A stretch of 64,000 bases of DNA from Arachis hypogaea (GCF_003086295.3 NC_092054.1:52683353-52747352), one strand, 5' to 3'; shown: positions 20,707-33,142, counted from the first letter of the stretch. Numbers and translations are program-made. Notes: generated by a model not told the origin, from the letters alone.

Positions 20707-23040
20707 TCACAGATGTTCAGAGCATTGTTGAGACTCCCCAACACCAAACTTAAAGTTTGGATATGGGAGTTCAACACCAAACTTAGAATTTGGTTGTGGC
20801 CTCCCAACACCAAACTTAGAGTTTGATTGTGAGGGCTCTAGTTGACTCTGTTTTGAGAGAAGCTTACTGTGCCTCTTTCCCATGTTTACAGAAGGATGTC
20901 CTTGAGTTTTAAACTCAAGGGAGTCCTCATTCAATTGAAGGACTAATTCACCTCTGTCAACATCAATCACAGCTCTTGCTGTGGCTAGGAAGGGTCTTCC
21001 AAGGATGATGGATTCATTCTCATCCTTCCCAGTATCTAGGATTATGAAATCAGCAGGGATGTAAAGGCCTTCAACCTTTACTAGTATGTCCTCTACTTGT
21101 CCATAAGCCTATTTTTTGGAATTATCTGCCATCTCTAATGAGATTTTAGCAGCTTGTACCTCAAAGATTCCCAATTTCTCCATTACAGAGAGTGGCATGA
21201 GGTTTATCCCTGACTCAAGGTCACATAGAGCCTTCTCAAAGGTCATGGTGCCTATGGTACAAGGTATTAGGAACTTTCCAGGATCCTGTTTCTTCTGAGG
21301 CAACGTCAGTTGATCCAGATCACTTAGTTCATTGGTGAACAAGGGAGGTTCATCTTCCCAAGTCTCAATACCAAATAATTTGGCATTCAGCTTCATGATT
21401 GCACCAAGGTACTTGGTAACTTGCTCCTCAGTAACATCCTCATTCTCTTCAGAAGAGGAATACTTATCAGAGCTCATGAATGGCATAAGGAGGTTCAATG
21501 GAATCTCTATGGTCTCTAGATGAGTCTTAGATTCCTTTGGTTCTTCAGAGGGAAACTCCTTATTGATCACTGGACGTCCCAGGAGGTTTTCCTCCTTGGG
21601 ATTCACGTCCTCCCCTTCCTCTTTGGATTCGGCCATGATGGTTATATCAATGGCCTTGCACTCTCCTTTTGGATTTTCTTCTGTATTACTTGGGAGAGTA
21701 CTAGGAGGGATTTTAGTGATCCTTTTACTCAGCTGGCCCACTTGTGCTTCCAAATTTCTAATGGAGGACATTGTTTCATTCATGAAACTCACAGTGGCCT
21801 TAGATAGATCAGAGACTAAGTTTGCTAAATTAGAGGTATTTTGTTCAGAGTTCTCTGTCTATTGCTGAGTGGATGATGGAAAAGGTTTACTATTGTTAAA
21901 CCTATTTCTTCCACCATTATTAAAGCCTTGTTGAGGCTTTTGTTGATCCTTCCATGAGAGATTTGGGTGATTTCTCCATGAGGGATTATATGTGTTTCCA
22001 TATGGTTCACCCATATAATTCACCTCTGCTATTGCAGGGTTCTCAGGATCATAAGCTTCTTCTCCAGAAGATGTTTCTTGAGTACTGTTGGATGCAGCTT
22101 GCATTCCATTCAGACTCTGAGAAATCATATTGACTTGCTGAGTCAATATTTTATTCTGAGCCAATATGGCATTCAGAGTATCAATTTCAAGAACTCCCTT
22201 CTTCTGAGGCGTCCCATTGCTCACAGGATTCCTCTCAGAAGTGTACATGAACTGGTTATTAGCAACCATGTCAATGAGTTCTTGAGCTTCTGCAGGCGTT
22301 TTCTTTAGGTGAATGGATCCACCTGTAGAAGTATCCAATGACATCTTAGCTAATTCAGATAGACCATCATAGAATATATCCAGGATGGTCCATTATGAAA
22401 ACATGTCAGAAGGACACTTTTTGGTCAGTTGCTTGTATCTCTCCCAAGCTTCATAAAGGGATTCACCTTCTTTCTGTCTGAAGGTTTGAACATCCACTCT
22501 AAGCTTGCTCAGCTTTTGAGGAGGAAAGAACTTGGCTAAGAAAGCCGTGACCAGCTTATCCCAAGAGTTCAGGCTATCTTTGGGTTGAGAGTCCAACCAC
22601 ACTCTAGCTCTGTCTCTTACAGCAAAAGGGAAAAGCATGAGCCTGTAGACTTCAGGATCTACTCCATTAGTCTTAACAGTATCACATATCTGCAAGAATT
22701 CAGTTAAGAACTGAAAAGGATCTTCAGATGGAAGTCCATGGAACTTGCAGTTCTGCTGCATCAGAGAAACTAATTGAGGTTTCAGCTCAAAATTGTTTGC
22801 TCCAATGGTGGGGATGGAGATGCTTCTTCCATGTAAATTGGAATTAGGTGCAGTAAAGTCACCAAGCATCCTCCTTGAATTATTATTATTTTCGGCTGCC
22901 ATCTTCTCTTCTTGTTCGAAAATTTTTGAAAGCTGATTGCTGGATTGTTGTAATTTAGCTTCTCTTAGTTTCCTCTTCAGAGTCCTTTCAGGTTCTGGAT
23001 CTGCTTCAACAAGAATATTCTTGTCCTTGCTCCTGCTCAT
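20707..23040 (-). pseudogene. Element B gag-protease with three in-frame stops
   Basis: A single frame of 778 codons, nearly identical to the intact gene of C, is broken only by TAA at 22393-22395 and TAG at 21859-21861 and 21109-21111, with no frameshift. It starts MSRSKDKNILVEADPEPERT. The Retrotrans_gag region (about residues 90-215) contains VWLDSQPKDSLNSW and FLAKFFPPQKLSKLRVD. A retropepsin-like region follows, with CDLESG where C has CDLGSG, so the active-site glycine is also lost. ILGRPFLATARA is retained. The C-terminus has three NSKFGV-type repeats. No reverse transcriptase or integrase follows. Two of the stops are CAG to TAG changes when compared with C. Confidence 0.9.
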
Positions 23041-24912
23041 ATGAAAAAGAGGGAACAGAAAAATAATAATAGGGATCCTTTTTACAACAGTATAGAGGTT
23101 CCTATGTGAGTAGAAGAAAAGAAGAAGAAAAGAATGTAATGTAAGGAAAGAAACACAAGGGTGAGGAGAGCAGAGATGTGAGATGAAGAAAGGTGTTAGT
23201 AGATGAATAAAGAAATAGAATGAGATGAGAGAGAAAGAGAATTTTCGAAAATTATTTTTGAAAAATGGTTAGTGATTTTCGAAAATTAAAAGAAGAATTA
23301 AATTAAAATTGAATTTTGAAACAATTAGTTAATTAAAAAGAATTTTTGAAAAAGAGGGAGATATTTTTGAAAATTAGAGAGAGAGGGTTAGTTAGGTAGT
23401 TTTGAAAAAGATAAGAAATAAACAAAAAGTTAGTTAGTTAGTTGAAACAAATTTTGAAAATCAATTTTGAAAAGATAAGAAGATAAGAAGTTAGAAGGGA
23501 TATTTTAAAATCAAATTTTTGAAAAAGATAATATTTTTAAAAAGATATGATGGAAAAGATATGATTTTGAAAAAGATAAGATAGAAAGATATTTTTGAAA
23601 AGATATGATTGAAATTAGTTTTGAAAAAGATTTGATTTTTAAAATCACAATTAATGACTTGATTCACAAGAAATCACAAAATATGATTCTAGAACTTAAA
23701 GTTTGAATCTTTCTTAACAAGCAAGTAACAAGCTTGAAATTTTGAATCAAAACATTAATTGATGATGTTATTTTCGAAAATTATGTGATAAAGATAAGAA
23801 AAAGATTTTTGAAAAATATTTTTAAAATTTTAGAAAATAACTAAGAAAAATGAAAAAGATTTGATTTTTGAAAAAGATTTTGAAAAAGATAAGATTTTTA
23901 AATTGAAAATTTGATTTGACTCATAAGAAACAATTGAATTTTTTTAAAAATTTTTGAAAAAGTCAATCAAAATTTTTGAAATTTATGAGAGAAGAAAGGA
24001 AAGATATTTTTTTTATTTTTGAATTTTTAATGATGAAAGAGAAAAATATGAAAATGATGCAATGCATGAAAATTTTGGATCAAAACAATGAATGCATGCA
24101 AGAATGCTATGAATGTCAAAATGAACACCAAGAACACTTTGAAGATCATGATGAACATCAAGAACTTATTTTTGAAAATTTTATATGCAAAGAAAACATG
24201 CAAGACACCAAACTTAGAAATCTTTCATGTTCAGACACTATGAATGCAAGAATGCATATGAAAAACAACATGCAACGCAAAACCATATAATATGAAGATC
24301 AATCAAGAAGGGTTATCAAGAACAACTTGAAGATCATGAAGAATACTATGAATGCATGATTTTTTTCGAAAAATGCAAGATGAACATGCAATTGACACCA
24401 AACTTAAAATCTGACTCAAGACTCAAACAAGAAACACAAAATATTTTTTTGATTTTTATGATTTTCTAAATTTTTTTTTTGTATTTTTCAAAAATTAATT
24501 TGAAAAAGAAAAATAAGGATTCCAAAATTTTTAATATGAATTCCAGGAATCTTGTACACTTAGTCTAAAGCTCCAATCTGAGGGTTAGACATGGCTTAAT
24601 AGCCAGTCAAGCTTTAGCATGTAAATCTTTTGGATCTGGAACAGCAGCAGGTGGATTAGCAACAACTAGCTTGCTCTTGATAATGATGGGTTGGAAGCCC
24701 CAGTCTAAATGAATTTAGACATGGCTTTACAGCCAGTCAGGCTTCAACATGCTTCATGAAACTCTAGAATTCATTCTTAAAAATTCTGAAGAACAATATA
24801 TTTTTGAAAAGATTTATAATTTTTTTTGAAAAATTTTTTGAAAATAAAACAAAAAGAAAATTACCTAATCTGAGCAACAAGATGAACCGTCAGTTGTCCA
24901 AACTTGAACAAT
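23041..24912 (-). other. Leader of element B between PBS and gag
   Basis: A long low-complexity leader is dominated on the minus strand by TTTTCAAAAATC-like words. Two copies of a hairpin, GACTGGCT-NNNN-AGCCATGTC, lie at 24585-24614 and 24715-24744, within 350 bp of the PBS. Two AAGTTTGGTGT motifs lie near 24207 and 24393. Open frames such as 23976-24290 are compositional. Confidence 0.6.
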
Positions 24913-24929
24913 CCCTGGCAACGGCGCCA
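24913..24929 (-). promoter_or_regulatory. Primer binding site of element B (tRNA-Asp)
   Basis: The minus strand reads TGGCGCCGTTGCCAGGG, matching the tRNA-Asp 3' end with one mismatch. It starts six bases from the LTR. Confidence 0.85.
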
Positions 24930-24935
24930 AAAACT

Positions 24936-26660
24936 TGGTGCACGAAATTGTGATCTCAGGAAACGGCGCCAAAAACTTTGTACGCACGTCTTAATAAATC
25001 GTTTTTCATTCACAACTTCGATACAACTAACCAGCAAGTGCACTGGGTCGTCCAAGTAATAAACCTTACGTGAGTAAGGGTCGATCCCACGGAGATTGTT
25101 GGTATGAAGCAAGCTATGGTCATCTTGTAGATCTCAGTCAGGCGGATATCAAGTGGTTATGGAGTTTTCGAAAATAAATAATAAATAGGCAGAAAATAAA
25201 GATAGAAATACTTATGTATATCATTGGTGAGAATTTCAGATAAAGGTATAGAGATGCTTTCGTCCCTCTGAACTTCTGCTTTCCTGCTGTCTTCATCCAA
25301 TCAGTCCTACTCCTTTCCATGGCTGGCTTTATGTAAGAACATCACCATTGTCAATGGCTACTTTTCATCCTCTCTGTGAAAATGGTCCGATGTGCTGTCA
25401 CTGCATGGCTAATCATATGAAGGCATCACCGTTGTCAATGGCTGCTTCCCATCCTCTCTGTGAAAATGGTCTGATGCGCTGTCACTGCATGGCTAATCAT
25501 CTGGAGGTTCTCGATCATACTGGAATAGGATTCACCCTCCTTTTGCGTCTGTCACTACGCCCAGCACTCGCGAGTTTGAAGTTCGTCACAGTCATTCAAT
25601 CCCTGAATCCTACTCGGAATACCACAGACAAGGTTTAGACTTTCCAGATTCTCATGAATGCCGCCATCAATCTAGCTTATACCACGAAGATTCTGATTAA
25701 GGATCCAAGAGATAATCATCCAATCTAAGGTGGAACGGAAGTGGTTGTCAGGCACGCGTTCGTGGGGGAATGATGATGATTGTCACGTTCATCACATTCA
25801 TGTTGAAGTGCGAATGAATATCTTAGAAGAGGAATAAGTTGAATTGAATAGAAAAACAGTAGTACTTTGCATTAATTCATGAGGAACAGCAGAGCTCCAC
25901 ACCTTAATCTATGGAGTGTAGAAACTCTACCGTTTGAAAATACATAAGTGAAAGGTTCAGGCATGGCCGAGAGGCCAGCCCCCAATCGTGATCAATATGA
26001 TCTAAAGATGAACTAAAAATCATAAGATGTCTAATACAATAGTAAAAAGTCCTATTTATACTAAACTTGTTACTAGGGTTTATAGAGATAAGTAATTGAT
26101 GCATAAATCCACTTCCGGGGCCCACTTGGTGTGTGCTTGGGCTGAACTTGAATGTTACACGTGTAGAGGCTCTTTCTGGAGTTGAACGCCAAGTTGTAGC
26201 GTGTTTTTGGCGTTCAACTCTAGTTCGTGACGTGTTTCTGGCGTTTAACTCCAGACTGCAGCGTAGAACTAGTGTTCAATGCCCTTTTGCATCGTCTAAA
26301 ATCGGCCAAAGTATAGACTATTATATATTTCTGGAAAGCCCTGGATGTTTACTTTCCAACGCAATTGAAAGCGCGCCATTTTGAGTTCTGTAGCTCCAGA
26401 AAATCCACTTTGAGTGCAGGGAGGTTAGAATCTAACAGCATCAGCAGTCCTTCTTTAACCTCTGAATCTGATTTTTGCTCAAGTCCCTCAATTTCATCCA
26501 GAAAATACCTGAAATTACAGAAAAATATACAAACTCATAGTAAAGTCCAGAAATGTGAATTTAACATAAAAACTAATGAAAATATCCCTAAAAGTAACTA
26601 GATTCTATTAAAAACATGCTAAAAACAATACCAAAAAGCGTATAAATTATCCGCTCATCA
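24936..26660 (-). mobile_element. 5' LTR of element B
   Basis: It is 1725 bp and highly similar to 16878-18602. It has a palindrome array at 26170-26290 and a TATAAATAG box (plus 26052-26060) about 110 bp downstream of it on the minus strand. At 26660/26661 it meets LINE reverse-transcriptase sequence. The other side of that LINE is not found beyond the 3' end of B, so the original target is not recoverable. Confidence 0.9.
26170..26290. repeat. Palindrome array (B 5' LTR)
   Basis: This is the same unit series as 18125-18231, with substitutions such as ACTAGTGTTCAATGCCC in place of the intact palindrome. Confidence 0.7.
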
Positions 26661-28266
26661 GTCTCCCCTACTAAGCCTGGCATGACTGATCTCATCCTCC
26701 TAACCATCACTTTGGAAATTACTTTATATACACAACCTACCATGCTGATCGGCCGAAGGTCCTTGATCTCCTTAGCTCCGGTAAACTTAGGTGCTAGGGC
26801 CACCCAAGTAATATTGGACTCAGAAGGTAACCGTGACGATCGAAAGAAATCCTGAACAGCTGTCATGAACTCAGCACCAATATCATGCCAGCACTTCTTA
26901 ATGAAATTCATATTATACCCATCACTCCCTGGAGCCTTGGATGATTCGCAATCCCAGACGGCTTCTCTAATCTCCTCCATTGTCGGTATTCTCTCCAGAG
27001 CTATCGAATCTTCTTCATCAATCCGATTTACCAGGCCGTCCCTAAAACCCACTACCGGTAATCTCTCCTGGTGATATAACTCTTTATAAAAATCTCTGAT
27101 AGTAATTTTGATCCGAGCTTGATTTCTTACCAACCTACCATGAATTACTAGAGCATCAAGTCTATTGTTCCTCCTTCTTGCTGATGCCAAGTTGTGGAAG
27201 TACCTAGTGTTCTTATCCATATCCTTTGCATGCCTGGAGCGTGACATCTGCTTCCAGTGTATTTCTTTCCTGACATACCACTGCTTGCAACAGCTTACTA
27301 GTGCCTTCCTTCTAGCCTCCACTGTTTCATGATAAACTCCATTTCTTGCCAACTCGTCTATCTTCCTGATTTCCTCTTCAAAACGCTGAATTTTCTTATC
27401 CATGTCCCTAAAATTGTCCTAATGCCATCTTCCCAGAGGTACCATTAAAGCCTTCAACTTATCTGTGAACCGTGCCTCACCAAGATTCCTCCATTCTTCC
27501 TTGACCATCCTTAGGAAACCATCATGTGTAAACCAGGAATCTAAGCTACGAAAGGGCCGTGGACCATCTCTGGATATGGTATCTTCCACTATAATCGGAC
27601 AGTGATCTGACAGGCTTCTCGATCCCTCTTTTAATCGAATCTCCAGAAACTCCTCCGTCCATTCTACACTCACTAGGACTCTATCAATGCGACTGTAGGA
27701 GCGGCCTCTAAACCAAGTAAACTTACGATCATGCAGTGGTAGATCCACTAGCTGCATATCTTGTACCCAAGACTTGAAGTCTTCTACAGACCCTGTTAAC
27801 CTATCCTGTCCTTTCCTCTCTTCAACCTGTACAACCTCCTTGAAGTCACCCATGTAACATATCGGGACTTAACATACACCAGCTATAAAGCTCAGTTCCT
27901 CTCAGACAGCAAGTTTTTCCGCTCTATTATGAGCACCATATACTGAATAGAACGCACAAGGAAAATCATTTTTCAATAGGACTCCTTCAACATATAAACA
28001 TCTCTCCTCTTTATAGCAATTGTTCATTCTAAATAGCATAATATCGCACATTAACACTAGCCCCCCGGACATGCCTTCTGATCCTACATACTCCCATCCT
28101 ACAGCATCGCTCCCCCAAATACGTACTACATCAAACTTAGTCACAACAGGCATTTTAGACTTAATCAAACCTAACATATTCAACTTCTGTTTCTTTTTGA
28201 GATCTTTAATCATACTCAGCTTACCAACCCCCCTAACCCCCTAACATTCCAAGAGCTAAAAATCAT
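26661..28266 (-). pseudogene. LINE (L1 type) ORF2: endonuclease and partial reverse transcriptase
   Basis: The start MIFSSWNVRGLG at 28266 is the apurinic-type endonuclease N-terminus. Endonuclease motifs YSRIDRVLVS and SLSDHCPIIVED follow. The reverse transcriptase begins with SSKAPGSDGYNMNFIKKCW and KDLRPISMVGCVYKVISKV, then ends abruptly at 26661 after RSVMPGLVGET where element B begins. The catalytic YADD region, RNase H and 3' end are therefore missing. Visible damage: a frameshift by an extra G near 28230, stops around 27902 and 27868, and a TAG at 27419-27421. It acted as a target-primed retrotransposon; it is now dead. Confidence 0.85.
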
Positions 28267-28349
28267 TTTAAACCTTTAGTACACACCTTTTTGAGCTTTT
28301 TCGGTCTGCATCTACGCGCCTTTTCTTTCTGCTTAGCCAACCTCCTCTT

Positions 28350-28875
28350 TTAGGCAAGCGTTTCATTCTGTTTTTGTAGAATCGCCATAATGTCGTCATC
28401 TTCATCGCACTGCACTGCTCCGGATTCTACTGCTAGTTCCCATGCCCTTTTATTCTCGATCATTTGCTCTTCTCTTTCCAGAGCCTTACTATCACTGAGT
28501 CCCTTGTGCCCGCTGTTGGTATCCATCCCTGGCCCATTATCGCCACCACCCTCCTTAAATCTTGCAGTAGCCAGAGGCATATCCTCTTCTAATGCTTCGT
28601 CACTGACTTCAAGAAAGTCATCCCGGCCGTCCGTAGCATCCTTCCCCGGTGCTAAAGTCGTCTGCTGGGTCAATCTCTCGACCCCAACTTCCCTGGAAGA
28701 GCCTAATCTTATCATCACCGGTGCCGAGGTCATTGAAGGCTTAGGGAGAACACCCGTTGATTCCAACTCATCCGTACGGTGCCCAGTCACAGCTTCAGTC
28801 ACGTCGCGCTCAGCCCGTCGTCGGTCTTGCTCGCCAGCTCGTGCACCTCCTTCGCCTCGTGGTCCCGTCTCGTCA
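28350..28875 (-). pseudogene. LINE ORF1, 3' part
   Basis: The frame continues from GPRGEGG through ERDVTEAVTGHRTDELESTG to an acidic end with QCDEDDDIMAILQKQNETLA. It stops about 80 bp before ORF2. It is separated from the rest of ORF1 by the LTR insertion at 28876-30670. No domain is recognised in this tail. Confidence 0.6.
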
Positions 28876-29162
28876 CTGATGACAAGTCATCTTAGCCTAG
28901 TTTCACTAGTCTTTTTCTTTGTTTTCATTTAGTTTTATGCACTTTCTTAAGCCACAAGTAAGCCAATTGGGTGGAATTTCATGTTTCCTTAGATTCAATT
29001 AACTATGGATGAATTGATGCATTTTCATGAGTTTTATACCATAATTGCTTATATGACAAGAAAAAGAATAACTCTCATGATTAGAGCATAGCTTTGATGC
29101 AAATGTTGGTTGATGATAGGTGGAATAAAGCTTGGAAGAAGGTTGCAAGAATGGCTTGAAAA

Positions 29163-29700
29163 GAGGGATTCACGTTTGAGCTAACGTTTGCCTCAAACGT
29201 TAACTCAAACGTGAGAAGCAGATGAAGAACACCCTGGAGAAGAGCCAACGTTTGCGCCAACGTTTGCCTCAAACGTTGAGGCAAACGTTGGCTGAAGAAG
29301 GAGCAAGGGATGGCAACATTTGAGCCAACGTTTGCCTCAAACGTGAGGTCAAACGTTGACCACATATGAGCAAGGAGAAGCACCCCTGGAGCAAACTAAC
29401 GTTTGCGCCAACGTTTGCCTCAAACGCGAGGTCAAACGTTGGCACCATAAAAGCAAGGAAGAGCACCTCTGTTTGATGCATTGAGTGAGCCACGTTTGCG
29501 CCAACGTTTGCCTCAAACATTGGGCCAAACGTTGGCCAAAAAGAGAGCATGGGGAGATCCACGTTTGAGCTCACGTTTGACCTCAAACGTTGAGCCAAAC
29601 GTGGATGACAGCATCTCGGCCTAGCTGCATAATTTTACACAAGTAACGTTTGAGTCAACGTTTGCCTCAAACGTTGACTCAAACGTGAATGGTTCATTGC
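29163..29700. repeat. Palindrome array, AACGTTTG..CAAACGTT type (LTR H)
   Basis: At least six clusters, each built as CAACGTTTGCCTCAAACGTT with extra half-sites (ACGTTTGAGC, CTCAAACGTGAG), are separated by 30-50 bp spacers. The spacers share AGCAAGGA and AGCACC words. Each cluster can fold on itself at several registers, and each contains ACGT or AACGTT. Confidence 0.9.
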
Positions 29701-29818
29701 CCGGTTCACTAATGGATTTCTTCCCAACACCAAGAGCAATCAACGGAGGCCACTATCAACCCAATTCCATCAAGACTAAAGGCCCAATTCATGGCTTAAT
29801 GATCATTTGAAGAAAGTG

Positions 29819-29827
29819 TATAAATAG
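29819..29827 (+). promoter_or_regulatory. TATA box of LTR H
   Basis: TATAAATAG is followed by a T-rich leader, in the usual place for an LTR promoter. Confidence 0.55.
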
Positions 29828-30670
29828 CTTAGGATTTGAAGTTTTAGGAAGCTTTTTCGTTTTAGAGTTTTCTTTAAGAATTTTCATAGTATTCACAGTA
29901 GAGAACTTTTGGTTTTTGAGCTATTTGGAGATTTAGAGTCTTGAGTGTTGAAGAATTGAGGAAATTCTGTCTCAATCTCACCTTGAGATCTCTTTTTGTT
30001 TCTTTCACTGCACCATTGGAGAATTGAGATTTGAATCCAAGTTTTCTTCTGTTTTGATTTTTAATCTCTTGCAATTGAATTCTAAATTTGGATCTAAGAA
30101 GGCAGTGAGATCTAGACTTGGTTATCTAGTCTCTTGAGTCCTGAGATCTACATCTTTCAATTTCAATTTCCTTGTTGCATTGCTACACCAAGTTTATTTT
30201 CATTTGCATTTAAGATCCGGTTCAATTAGATCCATCTTCTACGTTTCTGTTTGTTGAGATTTACTGCTCTCTTGTTTAATTTTTGCAATCCCACATCCCT
30301 GATCCATTTACAATTCAAGCCATTTATATTTTTTGTATTCTAAGATTCTGCAATTTACATTTCTTGCATTCTAAGATTCTGCAATTTACATTTCTTGCGT
30401 TCTAAGTTTCTGCCATTTAATTTCTTGTTCTTTAAGATTCAGCACTTTTATTTTCTGTTCTCTTTAATTTCCTGCAATTCACCCCTCTCCCTTTACTTTT
30501 CATGCAATTTAATTTCTGTTAATCACAAATCACTCAACCAACTCTTGATCCGCTTGACTAAATCAACCACTAAACTAAAATTGCTCAATCCTTCAATCCC
30601 TGTGGGATCGACCTCACTCATGTGAGTTATTATTACTTGATGCGACCCGGTACACTTGCCGGTGAGTTTT

Positions 30671-32383
30671 GTGTCGGATCGTTTTCCGCACATAGCATCC
30701 AGGTTCTGTCCTTCAAGGCGGGCGCGTGCTGCGGTGCACGACCCAGGAGATGGAGAGCACCCATCTGCATCTATAAGGAGCTCGACCCGACCCGCCCGCC
30801 TAATGCAGTCTTGCGTGTCCTTCACCGCATCCTCTGGGCCTGCAGTTAATGAGGAGCAACCCAATCTCCTTCCCTCATCCCTTGTGCCACCTGATGTATT
30901 ATTGGGCCAGCCCTTAAGTCCTTTTTGCTTCTATTTTTTTCCACAGCCACTAACATTCAGCCCATCAAACCCATAATCCCAACTAACGGTTTTTTAAGAT
31001 TCAGCATCAGTGAGGAAATCATTAGATCCCTTGAAATCTGTTAATCCCTCCATAACAGAATCATCCGTTACCTTCGCAGTGTTAAATTCAATTAAGTTAC
31101 AATAACTCCACTCATTCAAAATTTTTTCGAGAATTACCAGTCTACCCTTTTCAGCTTAGCATTGTCATCAACCCATCAACCACCGGATCTCCACTTGCCA
31201 CTGGTACTATCGAATTCAACCTGCTTGTTCCCAAAATTTTGCATGCTTTTGGGAGACCAGAAGTGCTAACATCCTCAAGATGACACTGCGATCCATAACT
31301 CTCATGTCCAACCTCCTTAACTAGGACGTCGAACCCACTAGTACCAACGATGATGTGAATCCACTCGTTGATAATGTCCATAATACAAGTGTCAATTTGT
31401 ATCCATCTCACACTGAAGGAGAGACATGATTTTGTAGCTTCATCGCACCCTACAACTTCGCCCCATTGACTACCAATAAGCTTAAACGTCTCCACGGACC
31501 ACGTAAGCAACGGGACACCAAAACATTCTAGCCATACCCTTTGGGTTTCACTATGCTCCTCTTCATCCCACCTCCAAATTCTATGGAAGAACTTCAGAAT
31601 ATTGTTTATTTTAAACATGAAGGCTTCTTCAGCACTTAAAATGCTATCAAACGTCAGGAGAGCTTTGTATGCTCCGAGTTCTCGTACCTCCACGACTTGT
31701 GGTAGATTCTTACCTATCATGGCTCTCAGAGACTTATAGTCAATAGCCTTAGTTGTACCGCCTATTAGACTTCTCTGCAACCAAACCAGGTTCTCTTTTG
31801 CCACAGGCACTTCCATCTTCTTCGTCCACCCATTGCCGTGAGGGTCTTTTTTTTTTCCTCTTTCCTCCGCTCTTTCACCTCTGTCCTTGGATCTCTTTGG
31901 CTAACCTCAAGTTGAGTTTGAACCTTAGTTGTATTCTGAATGGCAAGTGCCACCTGATGCCTCTGAGTATTCGTTACTTCCTTCATACGTCGATACCGAG
32001 CTTCTCCTACCGAGACAACCTTGCCCCGTAGCCTCATTCTATTCATTTTCGCAATGGCCTTAAGAGCTCCACCCTTTGTTGTATACCGGATGAAAGCAAA
32101 AATGTATGTTACCATTTTTTTGTTTTCTTGATAAGTAAATATCATTTACGCATCCTGTCCAGTTGAACAAATGATACAGTTCCGTCTTCGATATATCTTC
32201 AGGAAGATGTTCTACAAAGATAGAAAATGACTCGTTTTCCAAGCGGTAGTACTCTTCTCGATTCCAAACCCTAGGATCTCTATTTAGATGCCTAGTGCTA
32301 CCCCTCCCAGTGTTTTCCACCCATCCCCTCTCTCTCTCTCTCTCATCTCTATACTTTTTTAAAATAAAATAATATTCAATCAA
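30671..32383 (-). pseudogene. LINE ORF1, 5' part: RRM and DUF4283-type nucleic-acid-binding protein
   Basis: An RNA-recognition motif lies at 32060-32300: SFSIFVEHLPEDISKTELYHLF, then CVNDIYLSRKQKNG and YIFAFIRYTTKGGALKAI after a frameshift near 32125. It is followed by a DUF4283-like segment (31151-31816) with MIGKNLPQVVEVRELGAY and RVWLECFGVPLLTWSVETF. The ORF1 segment before the LTR insertion reads MGCSSLTAGPEDAVKDTQD... to NLDAMCGKRSD. RRM plus DUF4283 is the usual ORF1 arrangement of legume L1-type LINEs, where the protein coats the RNA. Frameshifts and stops make it non-functional. The RERERERG stretch at the N-terminus is encoded by a GA microsatellite, so the true start is unclear. 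Confidence 0.7.
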
Positions 32384-32529
32384 CTGTTTAATTCCTTTTA
32401 AACTAGTAACAAATCAATATGTATTTCACAGATATTTCAGTCACAATAGAGTCTTTGATTTGGCACAATCATGAATAGCGAGCTATACTAAAATAAACCT
32501 CATTTTTTATTTTAGTCATTGAAAATTAG

Positions 32530-33139
32530 GATGGAAATTGTTGCATGTTATCATTGCTGGCTATCATCTCATACAACCTCTTGATTTTAACCACTTCAAC
32601 ACAATTCAACAATATGTGAAGATGTACCGAATTTAATTTTTCAAATGTTAGCCACCTATCCTCTCTCTTACCCCCTACAACACCAGGTTGGTTAAAGACA
32701 GGCAATATTTCTTCAAAAGAGCTGTCACTGTCTTTGTCATTACGACCTACTTCTACACAACTTGATGGGACGTGGGGCTTAAAGTAGTATGAATAAAAAT
32801 GAGTGGTTTCCTTAAATAATTATGCCTCAAATTGATCCTTCTACCCTAACCCTATTCTTGACCGTCCTCTTATAAGTACTAATTTGATTAAACACAACAA
32901 CACACCTGTGCCTCAAATTCCAAGTGAATCGAAAGATGCTCTATCACATTAAAGAAACCAAGAGAAAATATTCTTTCAAACTTACAAAGGATGAGCAGAA
33001 TGTTGTGTTTCATAACAAGAATATTATCTAGAGAAAGTGTTGGAAAATACAAATCTCTAAAAAATTGACTCAACTTTGTCAACGGCTTCCAAACATGATA
33101 AGCTAATTCTTTCAAGGAAACTCGGATTAAGCATTCCAT
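32530..33139 (-). pseudogene. CACTA (En/Spm) transposase fragment, DUF4218 region
   Basis: The open frame at 32888-33139 reads ELAYHVWKPLTKLSQFFRDL and ILCKFERIFSLGFFNVIEHL with SIHLEFEAQV. This is the DUF4218 part of TNP2-type transposases. In another frame further down come RTVKNRVRVEGSI, KETTHFYSYYFKPHVPSSC and FNQPGVVGGKREDRWLTFE, which are the next segments of the same protein. The usual VQYRWMYPFER block between them is missing. Frame changes and stops show it is dead, and no terminal repeats are near. Confidence 0.7.
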
Positions 33140-33142
33140 AAA

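Larger units (their letters stand above)
28876..30670 (+). mobile_element. LTR H inserted in LINE ORF1 (solo LTR)
   Basis: The sequence starts TGATGACAAGTCATC and ends near GTGTCGGATCGTTTTCCGCA, with a typical 'GGGATCGACCTCACTCATGT' region before the end. A large AACGTTTG array is at 29163-29700, and a TATAAATAG box at 29819-29827 is about 120 bp after it. No PBS or coding region follows, and LINE ORF1 resumes immediately. A matching 5-bp target duplication was not found, so the exact right end (30660-30690) is uncertain. Confidence 0.7.

Noticed and set aside
29163..29700. CRISPR-like array of palindromic repeats
   Set aside because: Repeat units are variable in length and spacing, lie inside a plant LTR, and have no cas genes; the genome is eukaryotic.
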